A DNA stretch of 64,000 nt from Micromonospora echinaurantiaca (GCF_900090235.1 NZ_LT607750.1:5075001-5139000), one strand, 5' to 3'; numbered from the stretch's first letter, positions 44,809-54,625 are shown. Notes: a model not told the origin generated them from the letters alone. Translations and numbers: made by a program.

Positions 44809-45297
44809 TCAGCGGCCGGAACACTCGTAGTCGACCGTCGCCGGGCTCTGCCCGAACATGTAGGACTGCACGGCATGCGGGTCCACCCCCGCGTCGAGGA
44901 TGCGCACCGGCTCCTCGGTCACCACGCCGTCGACGATCCGGAACGAGCGGATCTCCTCGGTGTCGGGCTCCCGGGTGGAGACGAGCAGGTAGTGCGCGCC
45001 CGGCTCACCGGCGAAGGAGACGTCCGTCCGGGACGGGTAGGCCTCCGTGGCGGTGTGCGAGTGGTAGATGACGACAGGCTCCTCGTCCCGGTCGTCCATC
45101 TCCCGCCACACCCGCAACTGCTCCATCGAGTCGAACTCGTAGAAGGTCATCGAGCGGGCGGCATTGTCCATCGGGATGTGCCGGGTGGGGGTGTCGCTGC
45201 CGGCGGGACCGGCGACCACGCCGCACGCCTCGTCGGGGTGGTCCCGACGAGCGTGGGCGACGATCGCGTCGACGATCGACCGGTCGATGCTCAGCAC
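44809..45297 (-). CDS. mec: JAMM/M67 metalloprotease Mec (CysO-cysteine peptidase)
   Basis: 162 residues, GTG start 45297. The JAMM zinc motif is present: Glu in DEACGVVAG, then VIYHSHTATEAYPSRTDVSF (His-x-His with Ser and Asp ligands). In mycobacteria this enzyme frees cysteine from the CysO-cysteine adduct and regenerates the carrier. The residues DNAARSMTFYEFD and the C-terminal QSYMFGQSPATVDYEC are family-typical. 70 bp from cysO, same strand. Confidence 0.92.
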   Translation of the reverse strand: MLSIDRSIVDAIVAHARRDHPDEACGVVAGPAGSDTPTRHIPMDNAARSMTFYEFDSMEQLRVWREMDDRDEEPVVIYHSHTATEAYPSRTDVSFAGEPGAHYLLVSTREPDTEEIRSFRIVDGVVTEEPVRILDAGVDPHAVQSYMFGQSPATVDYECSGR

Positions 45298-45350
45298 GCG
45301 TTCCAGCCTAACCCGTGCCGGCCGGCAGCTTAAGGTGGTGCCGGTCACGC

Positions 45351-45851
45351 CTAGTCGATCAAGGCGTTGAGCAGCGACTCCTGGAGATATCCGAGGTACG
45401 CGTAGACCGACAGCTGGAACACCCGGCTGGAGGTCGGATCCTCGGCCACCGCGTCGTCGAGTTCCTCGCCGAGGTCGGTGCCGTCCTTGATCTCCAGCCG
45501 TACGCCCATCGCCAGCCGGGCGTCGTTGAGCGCGCGCAGCCACGCCTCGGCCGCCTCGGCGTCGAGCCGGACCTCGCCGCCGGCCTCGCCGGGCAGCGCG
45601 GCCAGGATCGCCCCGGCCTGGTCGATCTTGGCGGTCTTCAGGTCGCCCTCGGTGTACCGGCGGAACTCGGCGGTGCCGCCCGGGTCGTCCGGGTAGACCT
45701 CGGGGAAGAGCCGGCAGACCACCGGGTCGGAGTGGTCGAAGCCGTCGGTGAGCAGGCCGACCACCTCGGAGGCCACCTTGCGGAGCACCCGTACCTCGTC
45801 GGCGGCGAAGGTGGCGACGTAGCGGCCGCTCTGGCGGCGGAACATGCTCAC
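45351..45851 (-). CDS. DUF2017 protein (Rv1332-type)
   Basis: 166 residues. Begins MSMFRRQSGRYVATF; contains VRVLRKVASEVVGLL, CRLFPEVYPDDPGGTAEFRRYTEGDLKTAK, LRALNDARLAMGVRLEI and QLSVYAYLGYLQESLL, all typical of the actinobacterial DUF2017 family. Function unknown. It lies between clpS and mec, as in M. tuberculosis. The GTG/ATG start follows a type A junction repeat. ATG 45845 is a possible alternative start. Confidence 0.88.
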   Translation of the reverse strand: MSMFRRQSGRYVATFAADEVRVLRKVASEVVGLLTDGFDHSDPVVCRLFPEVYPDDPGGTAEFRRYTEGDLKTAKIDQAGAILAALPGEAGGEVRLDAEAAEAWLRALNDARLAMGVRLEIKDGTDLGEELDDAVAEDPTSSRVFQLSVYAYLGYLQESLLNALID

Positions 45852-45863
45852 AGCACCATCCCC

Positions 45864-45910
45864 GTTCGCGACTGCGGGGCTCGCAAACCCGGCTCACTCC
45901 CCGCGCTCAC
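45864..45910 (-). repeat. Gene-junction repeat, type A copy 2
   Basis: 47-bp copy (44 of 47 identical) of the element at 38030-38076, between clpS and DUF2017. Bases 2-4 hold the clpS stop. Confidence 0.85.
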
Positions 45911-46197
45911 GAGCGGTCCACCGTCGCCCAGAGCCCGTACGCGTGCAGCTGCGACGCGTCGTGCTCCATCCGCTCGCGGGCGCCGCTGGAGACCACCGCC
46001 CGCCCCTTGTGGTGCACGTCGAGCATGAGCCGCTCGGCCTTCTCCCGGCTGTAGCCGAAGAGCTTCTGGAACACCCACGTCACGTACGTCATCAGGTTGA
46101 CCGGGTCGTCCCACACGATCGTCACCCACGGCCGGTCGGCAGCCGGCACCTCTTCGGTGTCCGGCGTCTCGACCGGTGCAACCTGCGGAGCCGTCAT
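45907..46197 (-). CDS. clpS: ATP-dependent Clp protease adaptor ClpS
   Basis: 96 residues from ATG 46197. The ClpS core is clear: [26 protein letters not shown], then [27 protein letters not shown] with the His and Asp/Asn pocket for N-degron residues. Delivers N-end-rule substrates to ClpAP/ClpCP. A longer upstream frame has no ribosome site. Ends in a junction repeat. Confidence 0.93.
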   Translation of the reverse strand: MTAPQVAPVETPDTEEVPAADRPWVTIVWDDPVNLMTYVTWVFQKLFGYSREKAERLMLDVHHKGRAVVSSGARERMEHDASQLHAYGLWATVDRS

Positions 46198-46345
46198 GCC
46201 CCCCATGGTGCCACCGCTGTCGGCGAACCGAGGAACCGGAACGCCGGGCCGGTGCGGATCACCATGAGCGGCCGCCCGCACCACGCGTCGGGTGAGCGCG
46301 GCGGCACCCCCGGTGGGGCGGCCGGCCGGGGCTGCGGGGCCGCCG

Positions 46346-47914
46346 TCAGGCGAGCAGGATGCCGTGGTCGACCGCATCGGCCAGCACCGCGGAAAGCGAG
46401 ACGCGGACCACCTCGAACCGCCGGGAGACCTCCCGGGACAGCTCCAGCTCGATCTCGCGCAGCGCCCGCTGGGCCCAGGCGCGGGCGGCGTTGGCGTCGT
46501 CGTTGCCGGGGCTGCGCCAGTGCTGCCAGCAACCGCCGGAGAGGGCGACCGCCACCGGCGGCAGCACCTCGGCCCGGGGCGCGCCGGGATAGCCGGCGAG
46601 CGCGTCTACCGCCGCCGCTCCGGTCAGCCCGGCCACCCCGGCCGTGCTGGTGACCAGCAGGACCCGGTCGAGGTCCTGCCCGGCGGGGTGGTCGGCGAGG
46701 CCCCACCGCACCGCAGCCAGGATCCGCCGGCGTACCCCCTCGGGCAGCGGCACGCCGAAGACCAGCCCGGCGCACTCCTCGACGATGCCCCGCACGGCCT
46801 GGTCGCACTGGGCGGTGGCGAGCAGCGAGAGCGCTTCCATCTCGCGGTCGAGCAACTGCGGCAGGCCGGCGCAGCCGACCCCGAAGACGATCTCCTGCAC
46901 CACCCGCAGGTGGGTGTTCGCCAACTCCAGCGCGAGGTGCTGACGGATCCGCCGGGCGCACGAGCGGGCCCGCCGGTCGAGCCCTTCGGACCAGTCACCC
47001 GGCTCGGCGAGCACCGGCACCCGGCCGTGCGCGCCGGGCAGCACCGGCGGTTCGGCGCTGGCCCGGCGCAGCCCCTCGTCGGCGGCCCAACCGACCAGAG
47101 CCCGACGCAGGTCGGCGCCGTCGTCGCCGCCGACCGGGAACCAGCGGGCGTCCGCCAGCCGCGGCACCGCGGACAGCAGGGCCGCGCGGTGCGCCGCGAC
47201 GGTGACCGCGACCGAATCGACCGTCTCGGCGCCGGGACCGTGAGGGACGGCCCCGGTGCCGGCCGGCGGGACGGACGCCCCCGCGTCCTCCGTCGTCGCC
47301 GCGCCGTCAGGCACCGGGGCCCAGCCGGTGGCGGCCGGGGTGACCGCGAAGAAGACCTCGACCTCGGCCCGGGCGACCTCGGCGAGCAGGTTGAGTTCCG
47401 GGGCGGTGAACGCCTGGTCGGCGGCGATCACGAAGAGCAACGCGCCCGCGCGACCGATCGCGTCGAGCAGCAGTGGGCCGCCGGCCGCACCGAGGGCCCC
47501 GGTGTCGGGCGTGTCGACCACGTTGAAGTGCCGCAGCAGCGGATCCGGCAGGCTCAGCTCCACCCGACGCGGTGGCCGGGCCAGCGCCGGACCGGCGGCC
47601 AGCGGGTCGGCGCCGTAGGAGTGCGGCTGCCGGTAGCCGGGCACGTACGCCGCCCGGGTCGACACCCGGGCATGCCGCACCACCAGCCAACTGCCGGCGG
47701 GCACGGCGAGCATCGCCGGGTGCACCCGCAGCAGGCCGGCGAGCACCTCCGGCCGACCGGCGCCGGCCGGCCCGGCCGCAACCACGGCCAGCGGTTCCTG
47801 CGGCCCCGGCTCGGTCACCCCGAGCCGGGTGGGCAACGGCCCACACCGTGGCGCGTCGGCAGGCCCGGCCGTGTCATCGGGCATGTCGACACCAGGAAGA
47901 GGACCCGACTTCAT
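46346..47914 (-). CDS. Dynamin-like GTPase-domain protein with degenerate P-loop
   Basis: 522 residues from ATG 47914 (ribosome site GGAGG, 11 bp away); ATG 47884 is also possible. An N-terminal GTPase-like fold (about 35-200) keeps a G3-like [10 protein letters not shown] and two helical switch segments ([15 protein letters not shown]). The P-loop reads [15 protein letters not shown], lacking the Lys-Ser/Thr, so it is probably not GTP-hydrolysing. The C-terminal half (about 240-500) is helical with [22 protein letters not shown]. Function unknown; divergent from the LuxR gene and inserted between clpS and pncB. Confidence 0.55.
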   Translation of the reverse strand: MKSGPLPGVDMPDDTAGPADAPRCGPLPTRLGVTEPGPQEPLAVVAAGPAGAGRPEVLAGLLRVHPAMLAVPAGSWLVVRHARVSTRAAYVPGYRQPHSYGADPLAAGPALARPPRRVELSLPDPLLRHFNVVDTPDTGALGAAGGPLLLDAIGRAGALLFVIAADQAFTAPELNLLAEVARAEVEVFFAVTPAATGWAPVPDGAATTEDAGASVPPAGTGAVPHGPGAETVDSVAVTVAAHRAALLSAVPRLADARWFPVGGDDGADLRRALVGWAADEGLRRASAEPPVLPGAHGRVPVLAEPGDWSEGLDRRARSCARRIRQHLALELANTHLRVVQEIVFGVGCAGLPQLLDREMEALSLLATAQCDQAVRGIVEECAGLVFGVPLPEGVRRRILAAVRWGLADHPAGQDLDRVLLVTSTAGVAGLTGAAAVDALAGYPGAPRAEVLPPVAVALSGGCWQHWRSPGNDDANAARAWAQRALREIELELSREVSRRFEVVRVSLSAVLADAVDHGILLA

Positions 47915-48040
47915 CGGTAGACGGCCTCCAAGGCAGGCGGCCGGTTGCGGCCGGCCGCGTGGAAAATCCGGTTCGCACCCCCGGATGCCGGAAGCGTACG
48001 GGCGTTTTGACTCCCCGGCCGAACACTTCGGATACTCAGC

Positions 48041-48058
48041 AGTAATCACTAGATTACT
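48041..48058. promoter_or_regulatory. AGTAATC-N4-GATTACT operator-like palindrome
   Basis: Perfect 7-bp arms with a 4-bp centre in a locally A/T-rich tract of the divergent promoter (47915-48115). Candidate site for the LuxR-family regulator or another protein controlling both genes. Confidence 0.5.
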
Positions 48059-48115
48059 CAACTTCGGTGCGTGACGGTCTGCACGCGGACGGAATCCGGT
48101 CGATATGCTGCCCGG

Positions 48116-50794
48116 ATGAGTCGGTGGAGTTTCGTCGGCCGAACAGATGAGCTCAACCGTCTGTTGTCGGCGGTGACCGGCACGGAGGGACGCGGGATCT
48201 TCTTCAGCGGCAGCGCGGGCATCGGCAAGAGCCGGCTGCTGCGGGAGGGGGTGGCCGCCCTCCCCCGCGACGGGTACGCGATCTGGTCCATCGCGGCCAG
48301 CGCCACCACGGCCGCGCTGCCGTTCGGCGGGCTGGTCCAGGTGCTCCCGGCCGAACAGCCGCAGGGCCTCTCCCCGGCCGGCATCCTGCGCTGGGCGGTG
48401 GACGTGCTGCAACAGCAGGCCGCCGGCCGCCGGATCGTGCTCGCCATCGACGACGCCCACCTGCTGGACCCACCCTCGGCCGCGCTGGTGCACCTGGTCG
48501 CCCGGGCCGAGAACGCGATCGTGATCGGCACGCTGCGCAACGGCGAGCAGATCCCGCTGCCCATCCGGGCACTCTGGACCGACGACCTGGTCGACCACGC
48601 CGAGCTGAGCCCGATGGCGCCGGCCGACACCGCCGGGCTGCTCGCCGCCATCCTGGAGGGTCCGGTCGACGCCGCCTCCGCCGACCGGTTGGGCCGGCTC
48701 TCCGCCGGCAACCCGCTGCTGCTGCGCGAGCTGGTGCACGCCGCCGCCGGCAGCGGGGAGCTGACCCGCACGTACGGGATCTGGAAGTGGACCGGCCGGT
48801 TCGAGCTGGCGCCCAGCCTGACCGACCTGATCGACACCCGGATCGGCCAGCTCACCCCGGGCGTACGGGCGGTGGTGGAGCTGGTCGCCTTCGGCGAGCC
48901 GCTCGGCCTGCACCTGCTCAACCAGGCCGTCGACCCGGCCGACGTGGAGACCGCCGAGGAGCGCGGCCTGATCACCATGGTCCAGCACGACCGGCGGCTC
49001 AACGTCCGGCTGGCCCACCCGCTCTACGGCGAGGTGATGCGCCGGCAGTGCCCGGTCAGCCGGACCCGCCGGCTGCAGGCCCGGCTGGCCGAGCTGCTGG
49101 AGCAGGTCGGCAAGCGCCGCCGCGACGACCTGCTCCGGGTGGCCGTCTGGCGGCTCGACTCGGGCACCGCACAGGACCCGGCCATGCTGCTCGACGCGGC
49201 CGGGCAGGCGTTCGCCCGGTACGACGTACCGCTGGCGACCCGGCTGGCCCGCGCGGCGCTGGACGCCGGGGGCGGGTTCGACGCCGCGGAGTTGCTGGCC
49301 ACCATCCTGATGTTCGCCGACCGGCCGGACGAGGCGATCGCGGTGCTCGACGCGGTCTCCGCCGACATCGAGGGCGACCGGCGGCTCAGCCGCTGGCTGA
49401 CCGTGCGCGGCATGGTCAGCTACTGGGGGCTGAGCCGGGAGTCCACGGTGGAGGAGATCTCGGCCCGCGGCGCGGCCCTGCAGGACTCCGCCGACCAGGC
49501 CCGGGTGCTGGCCTTCGAGGCCATCATGCGGCTGCACCGGCTGGACACCGCCATCGCGCTGCGGCTCGGGCAGACCGTGCTGGACCGGCCGGCGGCCAGC
49601 GTCGCGGCCCGGGAACTGGCCCGCAGCACGATCGCCTACCTCCAGGCCGCGCAGGGCCAGCTGCGCCGCAGCGCCACCGCGATCAACCAGGTGCAGGCCG
49701 AGGCGGCCCGGTGGCGGGCCGACATGCCGTACCTGCAACTCGCCCTGGAACTGGCCCGCGGCACCCGGTTGGCGCTCGCCGGCGACCTGGCCGGCATCGA
49801 CGCGATCGTGGCCGACGAGTTCGCCGACCTGGCCGGCGCGGGTGACTTCCGGCTCGGCACCGGCTACCTGGCCATCCTCCAGGCGTACGCGGCCCGGCTG
49901 CGCGGGCGCAGCGACGAGGCGCTGCGGACCAGCCTCGGCGCCTGCGCGGTGCTGGCCACCAGCCGGGTCTACGCCGGGTTGGCGCAGGCCGAGCGGGCCC
50001 AGGCGGCGGCGCTGCGGGGCGACGCGGCGCAGGCGGCCGAGGCGATGGCCGAGGCCGACCGCACCCAGGCGCCCGGCATGGCGGTGCTCTACCCGTGGCT
50101 GGAGCAGGCCCGCGGCGCGGTGCTGGCCGCCGGCGGCGACTCCGCCGGCGCGGTGAAGCAGCTGACCTCGCTGGCCGAGCGGCTGCGCACCGACGGGTTC
50201 GCCGGCCACGAGGTGCACGTGCTGCACGATCTGGTCCGGCTCGACCAGGCCGACGCCCAGGTCGGCCCGACCTGCTCCGACGGCAGCCGGCGTACCGTCG
50301 CCCAGCGGCTGGCCGAACTCTCCGAACGGGTCGACGGGATGCTGCCGCCGCTGCTGGCCCGGCACGCCCGGGCCGCCGCGGGCGGCTCCGCCGACGAACT
50401 GCTGGCCGTCGCCGACGGATTCGCCGCGCTGGAGCTGACCGTCTACGCCGCCGAGGCGACCGCCACCGCGCTGCGCCGGCTGCGCGAGCAACGGTCCCCA
50501 GCCGCGGCGGCCGCCCGGGAACGGCTCGCCGACCTGCTCGGCCGCTGCGATCTGGTCCGCACCCCGGCGTTGCAGGCCGGCATGCCGTCGCTGTCCGAGC
50601 GGGAGTGGCAGGTGGCCCGGCTGGCGGCGGCGGGAGCGAGCAGCCGGGCCATCGCCGAACGGCTCTTCCTCTCGGCGCGCACGGTGGAAAACCACCTCCA
50701 GCGGATCTACAGCAAGCTCGGCGTGACCGGCCGCGCCGAACTGCACGCCGCGCTGCGGGCGATCCCGGGCCACGAGGACGGCGCACCGGAGTGA
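48116..50794 (+). CDS. Large ATP-binding LuxR-family (LAL) regulator
   Basis: 892 residues. N-terminal STAND ATPase: FVGRTDELNRLLSAV, Walker A FFSGSAGIGKSRLL (about residues 29-42), Walker B IVLAIDDAHLLD and a sensor region. A long helical/TPR-like middle (about 270-815) is followed by a C-terminal GerE HTH (about 825-885): LSEREWQVARLAAAGASSRAIAERLFLSARTVENHLQRIYSKLG. LAL regulators act as ATP-dependent activators. Divergent from the degenerate GTPase gene. Confidence 0.9.
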   Translation: MSRWSFVGRTDELNRLLSAVTGTEGRGIFFSGSAGIGKSRLLREGVAALPRDGYAIWSIAASATTAALPFGGLVQVLPAEQPQGLSPAGILRWAVDVLQQQAAGRRIVLAIDDAHLLDPPSAALVHLVARAENAIVIGTLRNGEQIPLPIRALWTDDLVDHAELSPMAPADTAGLLAAILEGPVDAASADRLGRLSAGNPLLLRELVHAAAGSGELTRTYGIWKWTGRFELAPSLTDLIDTRIGQLTPGVRAVVELVAFGEPLGLHLLNQAVDPADVETAEERGLITMVQHDRRLNVRLAHPLYGEVMRRQCPVSRTRRLQARLAELLEQVGKRRRDDLLRVAVWRLDSGTAQDPAMLLDAAGQAFARYDVPLATRLARAALDAGGGFDAAELLATILMFADRPDEAIAVLDAVSADIEGDRRLSRWLTVRGMVSYWGLSRESTVEEISARGAALQDSADQARVLAFEAIMRLHRLDTAIALRLGQTVLDRPAASVAARELARSTIAYLQAAQGQLRRSATAINQVQAEAARWRADMPYLQLALELARGTRLALAGDLAGIDAIVADEFADLAGAGDFRLGTGYLAILQAYAARLRGRSDEALRTSLGACAVLATSRVYAGLAQAERAQAAALRGDAAQAAEAMAEADRTQAPGMAVLYPWLEQARGAVLAAGGDSAGAVKQLTSLAERLRTDGFAGHEVHVLHDLVRLDQADAQVGPTCSDGSRRTVAQRLAELSERVDGMLPPLLARHARAAAGGSADELLAVADGFAALELTVYAAEATATALRRLREQRSPAAAAARERLADLLGRCDLVRTPALQAGMPSLSEREWQVARLAAAGASSRAIAERLFLSARTVENHLQRIYSKLGVTGRAELHAALRAIPGHEDGAPE

Positions 50795-50798
50795 ACTC

Positions 50799-50804
50799 TA
50801 GGCT
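50799..50804 (+). promoter_or_regulatory. -10 box of leaderless pncB
   Basis: TAGGCT ends 6 bp before the GTG start of pncB, consistent with a leaderless transcript. It lies just after the stop of the LuxR gene. Confidence 0.4.
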
Positions 50805-50810
50805 GGGGCG

Positions 50811-52112
50811 GTGAGCACCCTCCGCCCCGCGCTGCTGACCGACCACTACGAGCTGACGATGATCAGCGCCGCGCTGCGCGACGGCACCGCCGACCGCCGC
50901 TGCGTCTTCGAGGTGTTCACCCGGCGGCTGCCCACCGGCCGCCGCTACGGCGTGGTCGCCGGCACCGGCCGGCTGGTCGAGCTGATCCGCGACTTCCGCT
51001 TCGACGCCGACGAGGTCGACTTCCTGCGCCGGACCGGGGTGGTCGACGAGCAGGCCGCCGCCTGGCTGCGGGACTACCGCTTCACCGGCGACGTCCACGG
51101 GTACGCCGAGGGTGAGCTCTTCTTCCCCGGCTCGCCGATCCTCACCGTCTCCGGCGGCTTCGCCGAGTGCGTGGTGCTGGAGACGCTGGTGCTCTCCGTG
51201 CTCAACCACGACTGCGCGGTGGCGGCCGCGGCCGCCCGGATGGTCACCGCGGCCCGCGGGCGCACCCTGATCGAGATGGGCTCCCGCCGGGCGCACGAGG
51301 AGGCGGCGGTCGCCGCGGCCCGGGCTGCGTACCTGGCCGGCTTCCGGTTCACCTCCAACCTGGCCGCCGGCCAGCGGTACGGCATCCCCACCGCGGGCAC
51401 CGCGGCGCACGCGTTCACCCTGCTGCACGACGACGAGCGGGCGGCGTTCGCCTCGCAGGTCGCCACGCTGGGCAAGGACACCACGCTGCTGGTCGACACG
51501 TACGACATCACCCAGGGCATCCGCAACGCGATCGCGGTGGCCGGGCCGGAGCTGCGGGCGGTCCGGATCGACTCCGGCGACCTGGCCGTGATCGCGCAGC
51601 AGTCCCGGGAGCTGCTCGACTCGCTCGGCGCCACCGAGACGAAGATCATCGTCTCCGGCGACCTGGACGAGTACTCGATCGCCGCGCTCGCTGCCGAGCC
51701 GGTCGACATGTACGGCGCCGGCACCTCGGTGGTGACCGGTTCCGGCGCGCCGACCGCCGGCCTGGTCTACAAGCTGGTCGAGGTCGACGGACGGGCGGTG
51801 GTGAAGCGCTCGGAGCAGAAGGCCACCATCGGCGGCCGGAAGGTGGCCGTACGCCGGCACAAGCCGACCGGCACCGCCACCGAGGAGGTCATCGTCCCGC
51901 AGGGCGAACCGGAGCGGCAGCCGAACGACCGGCTGCTGCAACGGCCGTTGCTCACCGGGGGCGAGCCGGTCGAGCTGCCGACCCTGGACGAGTCGCGGGA
52001 GCACCTGCGGCAGTGCCTGATCTCCATCCCCTGGGAGGGGCTGAAGCTCTCCGCGGGCGACCCGGCCGTGCCGGTCACCGTCGTTCCCGCGCACCGAGCC
52101 GGCAAGTCGTAG
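50811..52112 (+). CDS. pncB: Nicotinate phosphoribosyltransferase
   Basis: 433 residues, GTG start. Family blocks: LLTDHYELTM, VFEVFTRRLPTGRRYGVVAG, GYAEGELFFPGSPILTVSG, EMGSRRAHEEAAVAAARAA, SNLAAGQRYGIPTAGTAAHAF and IDSGDLAVIAQQSRELLDS plus YGAGTSVVTG (PRPP/phosphate site). ATP-assisted synthesis of nicotinate mononucleotide in the NAD salvage pathway. Followed after 28 bp by pncA, the preceding enzyme of the same pathway. Confidence 0.95.
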   Translation: MSTLRPALLTDHYELTMISAALRDGTADRRCVFEVFTRRLPTGRRYGVVAGTGRLVELIRDFRFDADEVDFLRRTGVVDEQAAAWLRDYRFTGDVHGYAEGELFFPGSPILTVSGGFAECVVLETLVLSVLNHDCAVAAAAARMVTAARGRTLIEMGSRRAHEEAAVAAARAAYLAGFRFTSNLAAGQRYGIPTAGTAAHAFTLLHDDERAAFASQVATLGKDTTLLVDTYDITQGIRNAIAVAGPELRAVRIDSGDLAVIAQQSRELLDSLGATETKIIVSGDLDEYSIAALAAEPVDMYGAGTSVVTGSGAPTAGLVYKLVEVDGRAVVKRSEQKATIGGRKVAVRRHKPTGTATEEVIVPQGEPERQPNDRLLQRPLLTGGEPVELPTLDESREHLRQCLISIPWEGLKLSAGDPAVPVTVVPAHRAGKS

Positions 52113-52140
52113 GCGGACCGAACCGAGAGAGGAGCACCCG

Positions 52141-52722
52141 GTGGGCAAGGCGCTGATCATCGTCGACGTGCAGAACGACTTCTGTGAGGGCGGGTCGCTG
52201 GCGGTCGGGGGCGGGGCCGGCGTGGCGGCCGGCGTCACCCGGCTGCTCGCCGACGAGCCGGGCCGCTGGGACCACGTGGTGGCGACCAAGGACTACCACA
52301 TCGACCCGGGCGCGCACTTCGGCGATCCGCCGGACTTCGTGGACTCGTGGCCGCGGCACTGCGTGGTGGGCACCCCGGGCTCCGAGTTCCACCCCGACCT
52401 GGCCACCGACCGGGTCGAGGCGATCTTCCACAAGGGCGAGCACGCGGCCGCGTACTCGGGCTTCGAGGGGCACACCGACTCCGGCGAGTGCCTGGCCGAC
52501 TGGCTGCGCCGGCACGGGGTCGACACGGTGGAACTGGTCGGGATCGCCACCGACCACTGCGTCCGGGCCACCGCGCTGGACGCCGCCGAGGAGGGCTTCC
52601 ACACCACCGTGCTGCTGGACCTGACCGCCGGCGTCGCCCCGGACACCACGGACGTGGCGCTGCGGTCCATGGACGGTGCCGGCGTCAACCTGCACGGGAA
52701 GCCTGTGATCAGGGCCGCATGA
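52141..52722 (+). CDS. pncA: Nicotinamidase
   Basis: 193 residues. Catalytic Asp9, Lys98 and Cys140 (in VGIATDHCVRATA), and metal ligands Asp51, His53, His59 and His73 are at the PncA positions. Converts nicotinamide to nicotinate for PncB. GTG start with GAGAGGAG ribosome site. Together with pncB forms a two-gene NAD-salvage operon. Confidence 0.95.
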   Translation: MGKALIIVDVQNDFCEGGSLAVGGGAGVAAGVTRLLADEPGRWDHVVATKDYHIDPGAHFGDPPDFVDSWPRHCVVGTPGSEFHPDLATDRVEAIFHKGEHAAAYSGFEGHTDSGECLADWLRRHGVDTVELVGIATDHCVRATALDAAEEGFHTTVLLDLTAGVAPDTTDVALRSMDGAGVNLHGKPVIRAA

Positions 52723-52787
52723 GGCGGTAATCGGTTGGCGAGTGTCGTACCCCCGGTCGAGGATGTCCGGCGGAGGTACGGACCGTC

Positions 52788-54020
52788 GTGAACCTGAAGC
52801 CTTACCGGGAGGCACTCGCCCTGCCCGGTCTCCGTTCGCTGCTGCTGGTGGCGGTGCTCGCGCGCGTCCCGCTCACCGCGACCGGGATCACGCTGACCTT
52901 CTACGTCGTGCAGGATCTCGGCCGGGGCTACGGTGCGGCGGGCCTGGTCGGCGCGGCGATCACCGTGGGCGCGGCGATCGGCGGCCCGCTGCTCGGCCGG
53001 CTGGTGGACCGCCGCGGCCTGCGGCCGGTGCTGGTGCTGACCGGGGTCGCCGAGGCGGTCTTCTGGTCCACCGCGCCGCTGCTGTCGTACCCGTTGCTGC
53101 TCCCGGCCGCCTTCGTGGCCGGGGCGCTGGCCCTGCCGATCTTCTCGGTGATCCGGCAGTCCATCGCCGCGCTGGTCCCGGCGGATCGGCGTCGCCCGGC
53201 CTACGCGCTGGACTCGATGTCCGTCGAGCTGTCGTTCATGGTCGGCCCGGCCCTGGCCACGGTCGCGGTCGCCGCGATCTCCGCCCGCACCACTCTCTAC
53301 CTGGTCGGCGCCGGGATCGTCGCGGCCGGTATCGGGCTCTGGCTGCAGAACCCGCCGATCCGGGCGGCCAGCGAGGCCGTCGGGCCACGGGTGCGCGTTC
53401 CCCGGCGGGAGTGGCTCACCCCACGGCTGCTCGCCGTCCTCGCGGTGAGCACAGCGGGCACGCTGGTGCTGGGCGGCACGGACGTGGCGGTGATCGCGGT
53501 GCTCCGGGAGAGCGGCGAGGTCGGCTGGACCGGGGCGGTGCTGGCCATGTGGGCGGTCGCCTCGCTGGTCGGCGGCTTCGCGTACGGCGCGGCCAGCCGG
53601 TCGGTCTCCCCGCTGGCGCTGATGGCCGCGCTCAGCCTGTTCACCATCCCGATCGGGCTGGGCGGCTCGCACTGGTGGCTGCTCGGCCTAGCGCTGATCC
53701 CGGCCGGCCTGCTCTGCGCGCCCACCATCGCGGCCACCTCGGACGCGGTGAGCCGGCTCGCGCCGGCGGCCGTCCGCGGCGAGGCGATGGGCCTGCACGG
53801 CTCGGCGGTCACCGTCGGCATCGCGCTCGGCGCCCCGCTGGCCGGAGCGGTCATCGACGCGCGGGCGCCGTGGTGGGGCTTCGCCGTCACCGGCGCGATC
53901 GGTGTGCTGGTGGCGCTGGTCGTGCTCCCGATCGAGCTGCGCCGTCGCCGTACGGTAGCCCGGTCGGTGCCCACGCCGGACGCCCCGGAAGCCGAACTCG
54001 CCCCGGCCCCCGCCGCCTGA
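52788..54020 (+). CDS. Major facilitator superfamily transporter
   Basis: 410 residues, 12 predicted TM helices. The MFS signature is GRLVDRRGLRPVLVL between helices 2 and 3 (G-x-x-x-D-R-x-G-R pattern). The second half contains ALGAPLAGAVID. GTG start with a GGAGG site. Substrate unknown; no regulator next to it. The stop lies in a 62-bp tandem duplication. Confidence 0.83.
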   Translation: MNLKPYREALALPGLRSLLLVAVLARVPLTATGITLTFYVVQDLGRGYGAAGLVGAAITVGAAIGGPLLGRLVDRRGLRPVLVLTGVAEAVFWSTAPLLSYPLLLPAAFVAGALALPIFSVIRQSIAALVPADRRRPAYALDSMSVELSFMVGPALATVAVAAISARTTLYLVGAGIVAAGIGLWLQNPPIRAASEAVGPRVRVPRREWLTPRLLAVLAVSTAGTLVLGGTDVAVIAVLRESGEVGWTGAVLAMWAVASLVGGFAYGAASRSVSPLALMAALSLFTIPIGLGGSHWWLLGLALIPAGLLCAPTIAATSDAVSRLAPAAVRGEAMGLHGSAVTVGIALGAPLAGAVIDARAPWWGFAVTGAIGVLVALVVLPIELRRRRTVARSVPTPDAPEAELAPAPAA

Positions 54021-54134
54021 CCCCCGGCCGCCGCCGGCTGACCCGGGCCGACTCGGCTGACTCCCGCGCTGGCGCCGCCTGACCCCCGGGCCGCCGCCGG
54101 CTGACCCCGGCCGACTCGGCTGGCCCCTGGCCGG
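54011..54134. repeat. 62-bp imperfect tandem duplication
   Basis: Two adjacent 62-bp units (54011-54072, 54073-54134). The first contains the MFS stop codon (54018-54020). GC-rich with repeated GACTCGGCTG and CCGCCGGCTGAC. Local duplication of the gene's 3' end; no coding potential is seen in it. Confidence 0.75.
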
Positions 54135-54261
54135 CGCCGGCGCCGCCCGCCGGGGGTTACCGGCCTCGCAACCCGTCCGCCGGTCTTCCGCACCGACCTG
54201 GCCGAGGAACGGCGCCTCCGCGCCACCGCCGGACGCCGTCTCGTCCTCGGTGGCGGCCAGT

Positions 54262-54336
54262 GATCGACTCGGTGTGCGGCATGTCGGGGTGTCCGCGTGC
54301 CGGTGACAGCCCCACATGCCGCACGCCGAGTAGATC
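54262..54336. repeat. Palindromic intergenic element, 23-bp imperfect arms
   Basis: Arms 54262-54284 and 54314-54336 pair with two mismatches around a 29-bp centre. It lies between convergent MFS and ctaD genes, as do the palindromes at 7846 and 40933. Confidence 0.75.
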
Positions 54337-54588
54337 TCACGTCCCGACCTCGGCACCCGGATGACTCCCGCGGGCGCCGCGCCAGCGGCCAGGCAGCGCC
54401 GATGGAGGCTGCCGGGGGGCGTCCCGCCAGGTAGCCGACCTGCGGAGACGCCTTGATCGACTCCGGATCGCCGATGTAGCGGTATCCCGGCCCGCCGGAC
54501 TCCCCCATCTCGCCGAACCGGAGTCGATCTCCGCCCCCGCGCGTGGTCAGGCCAGGCCCAGGGCGGGTGGTCGGAGGGCGGGAACGGC

Positions 54589-54625
54589 GACGGGCGCCCT
54601 CCCCGGGTGGGGAGCGGCGCCCGTC
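54589..54625 (-). terminator. ctaD terminator
   Basis: A 16-bp GC stem (54589-54604 with 54609-54625, one bulged base) begins 18 bp after the ctaD stop on the - strand. Very stable hairpin. Confidence 0.65.

Noticed and set aside
46346..50773. A 1475-codon open frame on the - strand
   Set aside because: The upper part is antisense to the LuxR gene, with low-complexity His/Gln/Arg content. The real gene starts near 47914.
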